DNA of 64,000 nucleotides from Peptostreptococcus equinus (GCF_027125355.1 NZ_CP114052.1:1302001-1366000), one strand, 5' to 3'. Counted from the first letter of the stretch, positions 26,678-37,401 are shown. The notes: a model not told the origin generated them from the letters alone. Numbers and translations are program-made.

Positions 26678-28039
26678 TTATATTTTATTAATTTCAACTT
26701 TTATATTATATTTATTTTCAAAGTCGCCAAATACCATTGGTCTGTTTGAAATAATGAAATCATACTCTTCTTTATTTATATTAAGCTCAATTAAATTATT
26801 ATTTTTAGTATGTACAATATCATGTATAATCTTTCTTTCTAAATGGTCAACTATATAGTTAATTGAATAAGTTACGGCCTCTTTTACGTATTTATTACAA
26901 TCAAAGTAATAGGAGTGTAGAGAATTTCCTTCACGTCTTCTTGATATTTCCATTATTCCTAACTTAGTAAAACCATGTATATTAAATTTTATAGATGATT
27001 TAGAAAGATATTTAATCATAATATCAATTACTTCTTGTCTCTGTTTTTCATCTTTCATATCTATAAAATCGACTAAAATTATACCATATAGATTTCTAAC
27101 TATTATTTGATTTGCAATTTCCCTAGCACACTCTTTATTAACTCTAAAAATTGTATTTTCATAATTGCTATGTCCTATATATTTGCCAGAATTGACATCA
27201 ATTATCGTCATAGCCTCAGTAAATTCGACAGTAAACCATGATCCAGATTTTAAATGAATTGTCTTTTTTAAATATTTTTCAATCTTATTTTCAATTCCAT
27301 AATCTCTGAATACATCTATTGAATTTGACTTTTCTAATTTATCAAGATATGAATTATCAATTGATTTAACTATATTTCTTATTTGCCTATTTTCATAGCA
27401 GTCATAGTAAACAATCTTATTTAAGTCTCTATTTAAATGTTCTTGAATATATTTATCTACTGAATTTGAATCTGAATAAATAAGACTTAAGTCATTTGTT
27501 TCATTGAACTTTTTTTCTATTTTTTGATATCTATCTAACAATATGGTCAAATCTTCTTTTATTTCTTTTTTACTAGCATTTATGGCATTAGTTCTCAACA
27601 AAAAAGATTGATTACTCGGCGATATTTCCTCCATTATTTTTTTTAATCTGTCTATCTCTTCTTTTTTTTCAATTTTATTGGAAAAAACTAGTTTAGAATT
27701 ATCTGGTATATAAACTAGATATCTTCCAGATAAACTTATTTCTAGACTAAGACTTGGTTTTTTATCTCCTTTTGCCAGCTTAATTACTTGAACAAGCAAC
27801 CTATCATTTTCATAAATTTTTTTATTTTTTGGATATTTTAAATAAGCTAGTTGAGAATTACCAATATCAATAAAGCATGCATCCATAGATTTTAATAATT
27901 TAACTACTTTTCCGGAATAAACATCCTTGACACTAATATTTGATACTTTATCATCTATTATTAATTCTTCAATTTTTCCATCCTCAAGCACGGCTAATTT
28001 TGAAGAATTTATGAATCTTTCTATATAAAATTCTCTCAT
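26678..28039 (-). CDS. Ribonuclease E/G family protein
   Basis: 453 aa. The N-terminal S1 domain (DVYSGKVVKLLKSMDACFID) lies within the first 70 residues. The DNase I-like catalytic core has Asp motifs TIIDVNSGK and ILVDFIDM and the helix GFTKLGIMEISRRREGNS. The Zn-link Cys pair (CPxC) normally found next is missing: only one Cys (YYFDCNKYV) is present. Cleaves single-stranded RNA in rRNA maturation and mRNA decay. Last gene of the mreB operon, 9 bases after the previous gene. Confidence 0.88.
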   Translation of the reverse strand: MREFYIERFINSSKLAVLEDGKIEELIIDDKVSNISVKDVYSGKVVKLLKSMDACFIDIGNSQLAYLKYPKNKKIYENDRLLVQVIKLAKGDKKPSLSLEISLSGRYLVYIPDNSKLVFSNKIEKKEEIDRLKKIMEEISPSNQSFLLRTNAINASKKEIKEDLTILLDRYQKIEKKFNETNDLSLIYSDSNSVDKYIQEHLNRDLNKIVYYDCYENRQIRNIVKSIDNSYLDKLEKSNSIDVFRDYGIENKIEKYLKKTIHLKSGSWFTVEFTEAMTIIDVNSGKYIGHSNYENTIFRVNKECAREIANQIIVRNLYGIILVDFIDMKDEKQRQEVIDIMIKYLSKSSIKFNIHGFTKLGIMEISRRREGNSLHSYYFDCNKYVKEAVTYSINYIVDHLERKIIHDIVHTKNNNLIELNINKEEYDFIISNRPMVFGDFENKYNIKVEINKI

Positions 28040-28048
28040 ATCTTTAAC

Positions 28049-28750
28049 CTATAAAGGATTCACTAAGCGCCCATTACTATAGAAATATAAATCTTTTCTA
28101 ATTATATGAACATCTAAAGGATCCAAATCAATATTTAAGTATTTTAATAAAAGAGGTATAAAAATATTAGTATTTAGATTTTGTCTTGAACCAGTAGCCA
28201 AAAGTGCGCCTATACTTATTTCATCTTGATTAATATCAAATAAGTATAGTTTTTTTATTAATGGTCTAATATCAACTTGTACCAACTTTTTCTTTTTATT
28301 TAACTTTTCTAAATTTATTTCTTCTTTTTGCAGTAATTCTCCAATATATTTATCAACTTGTTCTTTTGAATATTTATTAATATTTTCAATTACAAATATA
28401 TAGTCTCCAAACTCTATATTTGCTGCAAGTGCTTTTTCTCCTTGTTCAAGTTCTACACATTTTAAAAATTCAATTCCATTTGGAAGTGCTAAATTTAATC
28501 TATCTAATAATTCATCACCTTTAATATCTTCATCTTCTATCTCAATATCCAAATACTCACCATAACTTTCAATTCCCAAAGCTAATGCATTACCATAACT
28601 TATTTTAGGATGCGGATTATAACCATTTGAATATTCTATTTTTATTTTGGCTCTTCTAAACACTCTTTGAAGTAGCCTTTGTAAATCCAAATGTGATATA
28701 TAAATCATATCACCTACTTTTATAAACTTTATTCTAAAAGTTTTTGACAT
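28049..28750 (-). CDS. TIGR03936/DUF2344 radical-SAM-linked protein
   Basis: 233 aa from ATG 28750, which overlaps the stop of the preceding radical SAM gene (TAATG). Pattern RIKFIKVGDMIYISHLDLQR and YSNGYNPHPKISYGNALALG is diagnostic of the DUF2344 family. It is nearly always next to, or fused with, TIGR03960 radical SAM proteins. Function unknown; possibly an RNA/tRNA-modification partner. Confidence 0.88.
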   Translation of the reverse strand: MSKTFRIKFIKVGDMIYISHLDLQRLLQRVFRRAKIKIEYSNGYNPHPKISYGNALALGIESYGEYLDIEIEDEDIKGDELLDRLNLALPNGIEFLKCVELEQGEKALAANIEFGDYIFVIENINKYSKEQVDKYIGELLQKEEINLEKLNKKKKLVQVDIRPLIKKLYLFDINQDEISIGALLATGSRQNLNTNIFIPLLLKYLNIDLDPLDVHIIRKDLYFYSNGRLVNPL

Positions 28751-30609
28751 TAACAAAGCCCCCTTCCTATATCATTAGTATTTACACCACAAGCATTACA
28801 CCCGCCTCTACAATCCTTTGTTTCAGTTGCCTGCTTTGCTAACTCATTTTCTCTAATAAGAAACTCCTTCGTTACTCCTACATCTACGTGATCCCAAGGA
28901 AATTTTTCATCATATTCTCTTTGTCTATGTGCATAAAAGCTTGGATCTAAATTATTCTTCTCCATAGCTTTTAACCAGATTTCTAAATTGAAATGCTGAC
29001 CCCAACCATCAAATTTCGCTCCCATATTATAGGCATCAAGCAGTACTTTTCCGAGCCTTCTATCACCTCTTGCAAATACAGCTTCCATTAAACTTGTTTG
29101 AGAGTCATGATAAGCATATTTTATACATCCGTGTTTTAATCTATCTTTTAAATAGTTTTGTTTATCTTTTACCATTTGGTTTGTATCTTGTCCGTGCCAT
29201 TGGAAAGGAGTAAAAGGTTTTGGCACAAATGTTGAAGTACTTACTGTCACATTAAATTTACCACCCAATCTTGGACCATTTATTTCCTTATATACATCTA
29301 TAGCCTGATAGGCTAACTCTCTAATTCCATCCAAATCTTCATATGTCTCTGTTGGTAGACCAATCATAAAATACAATTTAACACTATGCCATCCCATTGA
29401 AAAAGCCTTTGATAGAGCATCGTACAGATCATTTTCATGTACCCCTTTGTTTATTACATTTCTCATACGCTGAGTTCCTGCTTCTGGTGCAAATGTCAGT
29501 CCTGTTTTTCTTACTTGTTGAACCTTTTCAGCAAGTTCCATAGAGAAATTATCCAATCTAAGCGAAGGTAACGACACTCCAATATTTTCATCAGCAAAGT
29601 TATCCACTAGATAATCAGTTATATCATCTATAGCAGAATAGTCACTAGTGCTCAAAGATGATAAAGAAATCTCATCATATCCAGTATTATCTATCATGTT
29701 ATTTACTATCTCTTTTAATCTTTCAAAAGATTTTTCTCTGATAGGTCTATATATCATTCCTGCCTGGCAAAATCTACACCCCCTAGTACAACCTCTAAAA
29801 AGTTCCAATACTATTCTATCGTGGACTGTTTCTATATAAGGTACAATTAACTTTTCCGGATATTCTACTCTATCCATGTCATTTATTATTCTTTTCCTTA
29901 CTTTATCTGGAGCGATAGGATTTATTTTATTAAACTCTTTAATCATACCATCTTCATAATATTCAAATTCGTAATATGATGGTATATATACTCCATCAAT
30001 CCCTACAATTCTTTGATAAAAATCTTCTCTATTTTTTCCATTTTCATAAGGCTTTTCTCTTATCCATTTCTTATACTCATTAATTACTTCTAAATTTAAT
30101 TCCTCTCCTTCACCAAGCACAACAATATCTACAAAGTCAGATAAAGGCTCAGAATTATAAGCACATGATCCTCCTACCATTATAAAAGGATCTCCATTTT
30201 TTCTATCTGTTCTAAGCTTTGGTATACCTGCCAAATCCATCATATTTAATATATTTGTATAGCACATTTCATACTGAAGTGTAAAGGCTACAAAATCAAA
30301 ATATCTAATTTCTTCTCTTGATTCTAATGCAAATAAGCCTATATTATTCTCTCGCATCTGCTCTTCCATATCTAGTGCAGGAGCATATACTCTTTCGCAA
30401 AATATATCTTCATCTAAATTTATAGAGTTATATAAAATATGACTTCCAAGGTGACTCATACCTATTTCATATAAGTCAGGAAAGCAATGTGCATACCTGA
30501 TTAAATCTACGCTTCTAGTATCTTTATGAGTTGTATTTAACTCATTACCAATATATCTAGATGGTTTTTCTACCCTTTTAAGGATTTTTTTTAAATCAAC
30601 TCTCTTCAA
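28750..30609 (-). CDS. TIGR03960 B12-binding-like radical SAM protein
   Basis: 619 aa. The N-terminal cobalamin-binding-like domain (FPDLYEIGMSHLGSHILYN) is followed by the radical SAM cluster motif CTRGCRFCQAG at about residue 275. The C-terminus carries a further Cys set (CRGGCNACG...GLC). Function unknown in detail. TTG start with GGAGG 7 bases upstream. Conserved neighbour of mre/rodA genes in clostridia. Confidence 0.9.
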   Translation of the reverse strand: MKRVDLKKILKRVEKPSRYIGNELNTTHKDTRSVDLIRYAHCFPDLYEIGMSHLGSHILYNSINLDEDIFCERVYAPALDMEEQMRENNIGLFALESREEIRYFDFVAFTLQYEMCYTNILNMMDLAGIPKLRTDRKNGDPFIMVGGSCAYNSEPLSDFVDIVVLGEGEELNLEVINEYKKWIREKPYENGKNREDFYQRIVGIDGVYIPSYYEFEYYEDGMIKEFNKINPIAPDKVRKRIINDMDRVEYPEKLIVPYIETVHDRIVLELFRGCTRGCRFCQAGMIYRPIREKSFERLKEIVNNMIDNTGYDEISLSSLSTSDYSAIDDITDYLVDNFADENIGVSLPSLRLDNFSMELAEKVQQVRKTGLTFAPEAGTQRMRNVINKGVHENDLYDALSKAFSMGWHSVKLYFMIGLPTETYEDLDGIRELAYQAIDVYKEINGPRLGGKFNVTVSTSTFVPKPFTPFQWHGQDTNQMVKDKQNYLKDRLKHGCIKYAYHDSQTSLMEAVFARGDRRLGKVLLDAYNMGAKFDGWGQHFNLEIWLKAMEKNNLDPSFYAHRQREYDEKFPWDHVDVGVTKEFLIRENELAKQATETKDCRGGCNACGVNTNDIGRGLC

Positions 30610-30628
30610 TTGCTTCCCTCCAAATTAC

Positions 30629-31756
30629 TTACTTTAACTTAAATAAATTTGTATTCCTTCTTCTTAAAAAAATATTAAGTACTATGCCTATATTAGCCAT
30701 AGATGTCAGTAATGAACTACCTCCATAACTTACAAATGGTAGAGTTACACCAGTGACTGGCATAAGTCCAACTGTCATGCCAATGTTTTGTATTACTTGA
30801 TATACAAACATACCTGTGATACCCATTACTATATATGTTCCATATGAGTTTTTAGATTTTTTAGCTATCATCAATAATCTTGTTATTAATAATGCAAATA
30901 GAATCAGCATTACTAGCATTCCTATTAGACCTAACTCCTCACCTATTACAGCAAAAATAAAGTCACTATCTCTTACTGGTAGGAAATTTTCTTGATTTTG
31001 TGAGCCATTATATAGCCCTTTACCCAATAAACCACCTGATCCAATCGCAATCATTGATTGTAATACCTGATAATTTGTAGATGACTCTGGATTAAAGAAG
31101 TTAGTTATTCTCACTCTTTGATGGGGAGCCATAAACAAAAACATTATAGGAGTCAATATTAGTAAAGCTATTAATATTTTTCTAAGTATTTTATTGTCTA
31201 ATCCAGCACTGTAAATCATGAAAAAGCTTATAAACATAAATACTATAGCTGTTCCAAGATCTGGTTGTAACAGTAAAAGTATTATAAAAGGTGCCATATA
31301 ACCTATAAGTTTTAAAAGTGTTTTCGGGTCATTAATAGTTTTTTTATTTTTGTCTACAACACTTGCAAAACATAATGTAAATGTTGTTTTTACAAGTTCA
31401 GATGTTTGAAAATTAAATGATCCAATCTTAATCCACGATTTAGCACCGAACTGTGTATTTCCTACTCCTGGTATCATTACTACTGCCAAAAGTAAAATAC
31501 TGACTATGTACAATGTCCTATGATATTTACCAATATTATTGTAGTCAAAAAGAAGGATTACAGCTATTATAATTATGCCTATAATAAACGCTGTCAACTG
31601 TTTATATATCTGTGTAAAATCACCTGTTACATTAGCATGCGTTGCACTACTAAGCACAATCAGGCCATATATAAATATTGAACTAACAATTAAAGTTAAT
31701 TTCCAATCTATGGATTTAAGGAATCTAAATTTTTTATTGTAATCTATTCTTTTCAT
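30629..31756 (-). CDS. rodA: Rod shape-determining protein RodA (SEDS glycosyltransferase)
   Basis: 375 aa, about ten membrane helices. SEDS motifs: LQPDLGTAIVFMFI, FLPVRDSDFIFAVIGEELG and TLPFVSYGGSSLLTSMANIG. Polymerises glycan strands in the elongasome with the class B PBP encoded just upstream (20-base gap). Length typical. Confidence 0.95.
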   Translation of the reverse strand: MKRIDYNKKFRFLKSIDWKLTLIVSSIFIYGLIVLSSATHANVTGDFTQIYKQLTAFIIGIIIIAVILLFDYNNIGKYHRTLYIVSILLLAVVMIPGVGNTQFGAKSWIKIGSFNFQTSELVKTTFTLCFASVVDKNKKTINDPKTLLKLIGYMAPFIILLLLQPDLGTAIVFMFISFFMIYSAGLDNKILRKILIALLILTPIMFLFMAPHQRVRITNFFNPESSTNYQVLQSMIAIGSGGLLGKGLYNGSQNQENFLPVRDSDFIFAVIGEELGLIGMLVMLILFALLITRLLMIAKKSKNSYGTYIVMGITGMFVYQVIQNIGMTVGLMPVTGVTLPFVSYGGSSLLTSMANIGIVLNIFLRRRNTNLFKLK

Positions 31757-31776
31757 ATATTCCTGCCTTCCATAAT

Positions 31777-34700
31777 TTATTCTATACCTATTGAACCCTC
31801 TGTTTCTCCATCATTGTTATTTTCATTCTGATAATTCTTGTTTTTTTCTTTGTTTATACTATTACTTTTTGATTCATTCTTTGTTTCTTCTTCTGTCATC
31901 ACCTTGATATCATCTTTCTTTAAACCAAAGTATTCTGCAATTACCTCTCTAACTGGTAATACTGCATAAGAACTAGTTTCTCCTTGAGGAATCATACATG
32001 CCACTGCAATCTTAGGATTATCTGCTGGTGCATAGGCTACAAACCAACCAAATGCTCCATAATCAGATTTAAATCTATCAATCTCATCATTACTAATATT
32101 TGTATTTACTTCTTTTATTGCTCTTCTAAGCAATGAAGAAGTTTCCTTATCAGATTTATCAATCTTAATTTTAATGCCATCTTTCAATTCTTTTTCCAGT
32201 TTCTTTCTTATATCAGAATCAGTGTCTGGATTTTTTATCTTTGCTTTAATAGACTCCTCTTTTTCCTTAACTAATTGGCCTTCTCTTTTATTCTTTAGTT
32301 CTTCATATATCTTCATTACCTGATTTTTATCTACGTTATATGAGTCTAAATGACTTTTTAGATATTCAAATTCATTTTCTGTAGGTATTTTTCCCGATTT
32401 TTCTGCTGTACCTGTTTTTGATGCTACTTTTATTGGGAAATTAGAAAATGCTGTTTTTGCAAGACCATCAGTTGATACTCTAACCATTCCAACTTTAATT
32501 TTTTCTAAGTTAGAATCATCTTTTAAATCTATTTTTTTTAATTTTCTCTTAGACTCTTCTATTACTTTACCTTTATTATCAACAGATTTGTTAACTAAAT
32601 TTAAATCTACCAAGTATCCACCATTTGCTAATGCTGAAGTGTATCTTACTACCTGTGCAGGCGTATAAGCATTTTCACCTTGACCAATAGCTAAATTAAA
32701 TGTATCACCTACGCCCCATTTAGCAAATTTCAGATAGCTATATACTATATTATCTGCGTCTTTTTCTATATATTGGTCCTTAACGCCTAATTTTTTTAGT
32801 CTATTCATAGCTTCAACTCTGCCTATTGCTTTATCTTCATCAGCCCATGACACAATTCTCATTATTTTTTCTTCAAATTTTGAATTATCACTCTCATAAT
32901 CTATTTGATAAAAATGTGTTCTCATTAATTTATCTAGATTATTCTTTAATTGAATTTTAGTACTTTCAATCTTTTGTCGCTCACTAGGTACTCTACCATT
33001 CCTAGCTTCTATTTCATCTTCAAGTCCTGTCGGTGAGTCTAAGCCAAACTTCTTGGCGTACTCTAGTATTTTTTTTGCTCCCATACCTAGATGCAAATCT
33101 TGACCTGTCATCCAATTTCTATCACTACCAATTACAAAAAAGAAAATATTACAAGATTCTTGTAATGCTTTATAAATATCCACTATTCCGTGATTTTTCT
33201 TTTCATGGTGCCAAACATAATCCGCAAATATTTTATTACCAAATTTAATAAAGCCTGGATCATTTATTGTGTACGAGGTGCTAAGCCCTGATTCTAATGC
33301 CGCAACACCTGTAATCATTTTAAATACAGAACCTGGTTGGAATACTCCCTGCGTGGCCAGATTTATTAATGGATTAGCAGCTAATATATCATTTTGATTT
33401 TTTGGAATATATTCATTATAGTCATCCTTACTTATTCCATCTGCAAATTTATTAGGATCATATGACGGATAACTTGACATAGCCAATACATCTCCATTAT
33501 TTACATCAACTGCTATCAGTGCCCCTGATTTTGCATTTGGTGCACTCATACCAACTTTTATACTTCCAAACTTGCTTTCAAATGCCGAACCAGATTTTGC
33601 TGATTCTATAGCCTTTTTTAAAGATTCATCGGAAGTTTTTTGTACTTTACTATCTATAGTCAAATAAACAGTATCTCCGCTTGTAGGACTTACAGATTTC
33701 ATCTCTTCAATAACTCTACCTACACTATCTACCTTAACCTCTTTATATCCATTTTCGCCTTTTAATTTGCTTTCATAAGATTTTTCAATACCAGCGAGAC
33801 CAATTGAATCATCAGCAAAATATCCTTTTTTTACATAATCCTCAGCTCCCTCTGAAGGTATTTTTCCTACATAACCTAAAATATGAGCTGCCTCTTCTGC
33901 ATTCGGATATACTCTTTTTTGTTGAACTGCTACAGATACACCTGATAAGTTCATTGAATTCTCTTCTATCTCTACTACTGTCTCATTTTTTAATCCTTTG
34001 GCCACTGTCACAGGATTATATTGAGTATATACCTTAGATTTTATCATATCTCTAATCAGCATAATTTTTCTAGCTTCAGAATCAGACATAGCTGAATCTA
34101 TCTTATAGTACTTAGATCTAATTAAATTAAATGCCTCTTGTGCACTTACATCAGATTTCAGCTTATACCCTTCAAGCCAATCATTTTTATTTTTTTGTTC
34201 TGTAAATATCCACTCACTTACCATTATAGGTGGATAATAACCCAAAGAATTAAGCTTCTTTTGCAATTCTGTAGGATCCTTATCTCTGTCAGACATTGTC
34301 AATTGTCCATCTTTAATAAGTTCATCAACAATCAAATAAAAAGTTTTCTTAGCTTCATAAGTTTGAGGTATATTATTTTCTCTCTTAAAATCACTTATCT
34401 TTTTATCAAATGTATATACATAAGAATTTCCATTAATTACAATAGGAAATTCATCAACATATTTTTCTTTATTCTTTTCTAATATATTTATTAATGAATA
34501 AGACGCTTTGTTTTGATATGTATTTTTATCCACTCCCTTTTTATTAAATGAATCTGCTATAATTTGAGCTGTGAATTCTGGCTGATTTCCAGCTAACAGT
34601 ATTCCATTTCTATCTCTAATCTCACCTCTGGGAGCTTGCACTTTAATCTGCTTGTAGGTTTTTTGATCCGCTAAAGTAGAATAGTGCTCGTGCATAAAGG

Positions 34701-34800
34701 TAGTCATATAGAAAATCTTCCCAAAAACTATAGCTAGTATTATCAAAATTATTTTATTGATATTTTTTAATCTTTTCTTCAAAATAAAGTTTCTACTCAA
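31777..34800 (-). CDS. mrdA: Penicillin-binding protein 2 (class B transpeptidase, enlarged)
   Basis: 1007 aa; the usual PBP2 is 600-700. One TM anchor (residues 16-32), PBP dimerisation domain to about 360, then a transpeptidase with S491-VF-K494, S549-C-N551 and K795-TG. Two charged helical insertions enlarge the catalytic domain: about 600-690 and about 804-916, the second directly after KTG. Crosslinks side-wall peptidoglycan with RodA. TTG start, 7 bases after the mreD stop. Extensions also occur in clostridial PBP2s, to my recollection. Confidence 0.93.
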   Translation of the reverse strand: MSRNFILKKRLKNINKIILIILAIVFGKIFYMTTFMHEHYSTLADQKTYKQIKVQAPRGEIRDRNGILLAGNQPEFTAQIIADSFNKKGVDKNTYQNKASYSLINILEKNKEKYVDEFPIVINGNSYVYTFDKKISDFKRENNIPQTYEAKKTFYLIVDELIKDGQLTMSDRDKDPTELQKKLNSLGYYPPIMVSEWIFTEQKNKNDWLEGYKLKSDVSAQEAFNLIRSKYYKIDSAMSDSEARKIMLIRDMIKSKVYTQYNPVTVAKGLKNETVVEIEENSMNLSGVSVAVQQKRVYPNAEEAAHILGYVGKIPSEGAEDYVKKGYFADDSIGLAGIEKSYESKLKGENGYKEVKVDSVGRVIEEMKSVSPTSGDTVYLTIDSKVQKTSDESLKKAIESAKSGSAFESKFGSIKVGMSAPNAKSGALIAVDVNNGDVLAMSSYPSYDPNKFADGISKDDYNEYIPKNQNDILAANPLINLATQGVFQPGSVFKMITGVAALESGLSTSYTINDPGFIKFGNKIFADYVWHHEKKNHGIVDIYKALQESCNIFFFVIGSDRNWMTGQDLHLGMGAKKILEYAKKFGLDSPTGLEDEIEARNGRVPSERQKIESTKIQLKNNLDKLMRTHFYQIDYESDNSKFEEKIMRIVSWADEDKAIGRVEAMNRLKKLGVKDQYIEKDADNIVYSYLKFAKWGVGDTFNLAIGQGENAYTPAQVVRYTSALANGGYLVDLNLVNKSVDNKGKVIEESKRKLKKIDLKDDSNLEKIKVGMVRVSTDGLAKTAFSNFPIKVASKTGTAEKSGKIPTENEFEYLKSHLDSYNVDKNQVMKIYEELKNKREGQLVKEKEESIKAKIKNPDTDSDIRKKLEKELKDGIKIKIDKSDKETSSLLRRAIKEVNTNISNDEIDRFKSDYGAFGWFVAYAPADNPKIAVACMIPQGETSSYAVLPVREVIAEYFGLKKDDIKVMTEEETKNESKSNSINKEKNKNYQNENNNDGETEGSIGIE

Positions 34801-34807
34801 TTTACCA

Positions 34808-35293
34808 CTACTCTTTCCTTAACTTAATTAAACGATCGCTAAATAAAGTGTATGCTATATATGCAACTCCTCCATTCAATATAGGAATTATCAGTACAGC
34901 CTTTATAAAGCCAACTAATAAAGGTGGCGATACAAAAAATATAGCTGCCACCAATGCATTAATTATTGAAAATATAGCACTTGTCAATACGACAAGCAAG
35001 CACACAATCTTTCTATCGTCTTTAAATATTGTTTTTTCTACATTTGCAATTAAATAGGCTGTACCAACAAATAAGCAGGCGTTAATACCAATTATACCAC
35101 CTGCTAATAAATCCCCTAATAGCCCTAGTAAAGAACCCAATATCATTGAATCATTCATATCTATATATAGAGATATAAATACTATATATATCAACAATAA
35201 ATTTACGCTGACCCCACTAAAAATAAAATTAGTAAAAAAAACTTCTACAAAGATCAATAATAAGCCTATTAAAAATAATATAATATTTTTCAT
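34808..35293 (-). CDS. mreD: Rod shape-determining protein MreD
   Basis: 161 aa with five predicted membrane helices (IILFLIGLLLIFVEVFFTNF at the N-terminus). Sequence is poorly conserved in this family, but size, topology and position between mreC and pbp2 define it. Part of the elongasome. Confidence 0.92.
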   Translation of the reverse strand: MKNIILFLIGLLLIFVEVFFTNFIFSGVSVNLLLIYIVFISLYIDMNDSMILGSLLGLLGDLLAGGIIGINACLFVGTAYLIANVEKTIFKDDRKIVCLLVVLTSAIFSIINALVAAIFFVSPPLLVGFIKAVLIIPILNGGVAYIAYTLFSDRLIKLRKE

Positions 35294-35301
35294 ATTCTCA
35301 C

Positions 35302-36183
35302 CTATTCAACCCTTCTAGGAGGTATAACACTTACAGTATCTAGATTTTTAAAATCTACCTGTGGTTTAATTTTTATTGTTTTCATAGACTTATTTTTGTT
35401 ATACATTACTTCAGTAACTTTTCCTATTGGTATATTTTCTGGGTATAATCCCATTCCTGAAGTTACCAACAAATCACCTTCTTTAACTGGTGCTTTTGCA
35501 TCAAATAGATATGCCTGTAGTGATTTCTTTACACTTGTAATTTCAGAGCTACCAATAGCAGAAGATGTTGTAATAACACCTTTGGTATTTTCTTTACCAG
35601 AAATTTTAAATCCAACAGATGCTCTAGAATCTACTAAAGAAATTGCCTTAGAATATTTATTATTTACGCTATAAACAATACCTACTACACCATCGCCATT
35701 TATTACAATGCTATTTTTTTCAATTCCACTGTCGGATCCTGCATCTATAATAAATGATTTATACCAGTCCCCATCATTTTTACCTATTATATTAGTTGAC
35801 ACTAATTTATTTTTTTGATCCTCTTGAACATAGTTCAATGATTTTTTCAAATTATCTAAACTATCTAGTTTGTTTTTATCACTTTTCAGGTTTATTACTT
35901 CTTGCCTTAATTTTTCATTTTCTAGTTTTAATTCATCTAACTTATCTGCATTTGACTTAAAATGAACTATATCACCTGCAAAATCTCCAACTCCAATTAC
36001 AACATTATTTAAATGCTTACCAAATCCATAAAATAGACGAAATGCAACATTTGACTCAACTAAATCTAATCTTCCTGAATTTGAAAAAGACACTGCTGTT
36101 ATAGCAATAGTTAGCGCAATTATACTTATAGACGCAAGCAATTTTCTACTTAGCTTTGTCTTATTATTTTTGCTTAACTTCAC
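35302..36183 (-). CDS. mreC: Rod shape-determining protein MreC
   Basis: 293 aa. N-terminal TM (residues 14-32), coiled coil about 75-110 (ADKLDELKLENEKLRQEV), then the beta-barrel periplasmic domain (ALVDSRASVGFKI-like SLVDSRASVGFK, LLVTSGMGLYPENIPIG). Scaffold linking MreB to PBP2/RodA. 12 bases after mreB. Confidence 0.95.
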   Translation of the reverse strand: MKLSKNNKTKLSRKLLASISIIALTIAITAVSFSNSGRLDLVESNVAFRLFYGFGKHLNNVVIGVGDFAGDIVHFKSNADKLDELKLENEKLRQEVINLKSDKNKLDSLDNLKKSLNYVQEDQKNKLVSTNIIGKNDGDWYKSFIIDAGSDSGIEKNSIVINGDGVVGIVYSVNNKYSKAISLVDSRASVGFKISGKENTKGVITTSSAIGSSEITSVKKSLQAYLFDAKAPVKEGDLLVTSGMGLYPENIPIGKVTEVMYNKNKSMKTIKIKPQVDFKNLDTVSVIPPRRVE

Positions 36184-36195
36184 TTATCTCACCAA

Positions 36196-37245
36196 CTAAC
36201 TTTCAGAATTCATCATTACAATACTGTGGAAAATATCTTCATTTTCTATAGATTTTCCAGCACCTAATACTACACTTTGAAGTGGATTTTCTGCTAATGT
36301 AACATTTAGATTAGTTTCTGATGATATTAATAAATCTAGACCTTTTAACAATGCTCCTCCACCTGTTAGTAATATTCCTTTTTCCATTATATCTGATGCT
36401 AATTCTGGAGGTGTTTGCTCTAGAGTAGTCTTTATAGCCTCTATAATTTCTTCAATCGGTAACTTTAAAGCTTCTCTAACTTCTGTAGACCCTAAAGTAA
36501 TAGTCTTTGGTAGGCCAGTTAGTATATCTTTACCACTTACAGTCATTTCCAATTCTTCTTGACTTGGAAATGCTGAGCCTATTGCATGTTTTACTTTTTG
36601 CGCTGTTCTATGCCCAACTATTAAATTATATTCTCTTCTGATATAGTTTTCTAAAAAAACATCAAATTCGTCTCCTGCTATTCTTACAGAATTAGCAACT
36701 ACTACCCCACCTAACGATATTACTGCTATTTCAGAAGTGCCTCCACCTATATCCACTATCATGTTTCCTTCTGGATCATTTACATTTAGTCCTGCGCCAA
36801 TAGCAGCAGCCATAGGTTCATCAAGTATGAATACTTCTCTTCCTCCAGCTTGTATAGCCGCTTCTTCAATAGCTTTTCTTTCTACTTTTGTAATTCCATA
36901 AGGTACACAAATCACTATTCTAGGGCTAACTATACCCTTTGAACCTTTTTGAATAAAATAGCTCAACATAGCCTGTGTAGCTTCAAAATCAGTAATTACA
37001 CCCTCCTTTAATGGATTGATGGCTAGAATATTTTCAGGAGTTCTACCTACCATATCTCTTGCAGCTTGACCAACAGCCAAAATTTCGCTATTGTCTTCTC
37101 TAACTGCTACAACTGATGGTTCTTCTACTACTATTCCTTGCCCTTTTATATAAACTAAAGTATTGACTGTTCCCAAATCAATACCCATATCATTTGTCAT
37201 TATAGTATTAATATTCGATTTAAAAAACTTATCAAAAAAGCCCAT
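36196..37245 (-). CDS. mreB: Actin-like cell shape protein MreB
   Basis: 349 aa. Phosphate 1 motif MGIDLGTVNTLVYIKGQGIV (residues 21-40), phosphate 2 IVDIGGGTSEIAVISLGG and adenosine motif LTGGGALLKGLD. Forms membrane-bound filaments that guide wall elongation. First gene of the mreBCD-pbp2-rodA-radicalSAM-DUF2344-RNaseG operon. Ribosome site GGGAGG. Confidence 0.97.
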   Translation of the reverse strand: MGFFDKFFKSNINTIMTNDMGIDLGTVNTLVYIKGQGIVVEEPSVVAVREDNSEILAVGQAARDMVGRTPENILAINPLKEGVITDFEATQAMLSYFIQKGSKGIVSPRIVICVPYGITKVERKAIEEAAIQAGGREVFILDEPMAAAIGAGLNVNDPEGNMIVDIGGGTSEIAVISLGGVVVANSVRIAGDEFDVFLENYIRREYNLIVGHRTAQKVKHAIGSAFPSQEELEMTVSGKDILTGLPKTITLGSTEVREALKLPIEEIIEAIKTTLEQTPPELASDIMEKGILLTGGGALLKGLDLLISSETNLNVTLAENPLQSVVLGAGKSIENEDIFHSIVMMNSES

Positions 37246-37401
37246 TTTTACCTCCCATATCTAAATAATTTTTATACATTTAGATTCTTATTAATTATTA
37301 ATATTCTAAAGTATAGTATAACATATATAGACTTTTAATTATAGAAGTTTTAATGATATTTCAATGATTATTAATATTTTTTTTATTATTTTTACAAATA
37401 T

